Origin: Saprospiraceae bacterium
GTDB lineage: Bacteria > Bacteroidota > Bacteroidia > Chitinophagales > Saprospiraceae
Reading direction: 5' to 3'
Length of the DNA: 64,000 nucleotides
Assembly (NCBI GenBank): GCA_029263015.1
Contig: JAJCYI010000167.1
Location: 23,140-87,139, forward strand
The notes below the pieces were generated by a model. The model searched no databases. It was not told the DNA's origin and saw only the letters and a program-made list of their open reading frames with translations. The translations under genes were made by a program, and so were the position numbers. Positions 63,975 to 64,000 of this stretch are shown one piece after another (within the stretch, counting starts at the first letter, position 1; each line of letters begins with the position of its first letter).

Positions 63975-64000
63975 CGGAAAAAGACTGTTTAGCTGACTTA
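63971..64000 (+). CDS. Start of a further gene, cut by the window edge
   Basis: MTEKDCLADL reads to the last base, overlapping the previous frame by ATGA. Too short to classify. Confidence 0.3.
   Translation, partial: MTEKDCLADL

Overview
The window looks like a chromosomal segment of a Bacteroidota bacterium, most likely of the Saprospiria (Saprospiraceae/Haliscomenobacter-like). The reasons are a PorP/SprF protein with OmpA and giant PKD partners, type IX secretion (T9SS) sorting tails, a TonB-dependent receptor, families largely confined to the phylum (TIGR02757, DUF3822, a BatC-like TPR protein) and promoter motifs of the TAnnTTTG type. No rRNA, tRNA, CRISPR array or prophage was recognised. 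Taxonomy is inferred from gene content only.

Layout. 1-8.3 kb: minus-strand surface cluster (PorP/SprF, then OmpA/PD40, then a giant PKD protein cut by the window edge). 9.3-18.4 kb: plus-strand genes: glycosyltransferase, TIGR02757 protein, an LEA-like helical repeat protein, TonB-dependent receptor, TPR protein and a LytS/LytTR two-component pair. 18.4-31.5 kb: ParE-type toxin-antitoxin, two envelope glycosyltransferases, class A PBP, MscS channel, hydrolase, an unknown membrane protein and an 889-residue FtsX-type permease. 31.9-41.2 kb: BatC-like protein with two small lipoproteins, pseudouridine synthase, an NtrY/NtrC-like kinase and sigma-54 activator, VOC, DUF1080, AlkD-like and heme-membrane-type proteins. 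41.4-43 kb: a complete IS4-type element. 43-49.3 kb: DSD1-like PLP enzyme, RsmD, DUF3822, bactofilin, TsaD, DUF697-SHOCT. 49.5-53.5 kb: diheme peroxidase with two MbnP-like proteins and a DUF58 protein. 53.8-64 kb: MazEF-type module, secreted M28 peptidase, DUF5685-like protein, a T9SS cargo gene broken by one stop codon, a beta-barrel protein and a complete IS5-type element.

The most unusual content lies between the genes. (1) Five copies of a 145-165 bp whole-length palindrome have a conserved GCATAG apex, arms whose sequence differs between copies but still pairs within each copy, and TA at both ends. Three of them are exactly 161 bp, and two abut and share one TA. (2) Short palindromes cluster at 33 bp with 15-nt arms; one family occurs three times. 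(3) Heptamer-type short tandem repeats sit at many gene borders, supply stop codons, and in one case encode a lipoprotein signal peptide. (4) An IS5-type element has inserted into one of these palindromes with a CAC duplication; a related uninterrupted copy elsewhere in the window shows the empty site.

Functionally most proteins act in the cell envelope: T9SS-linked surface proteins, wall synthesis, glycosyl transfer, lipoproteins and sensing. CDS starts were placed at the first methionine that gives a sensible signal peptide or domain start, so several are shorter than the maximal open frame.
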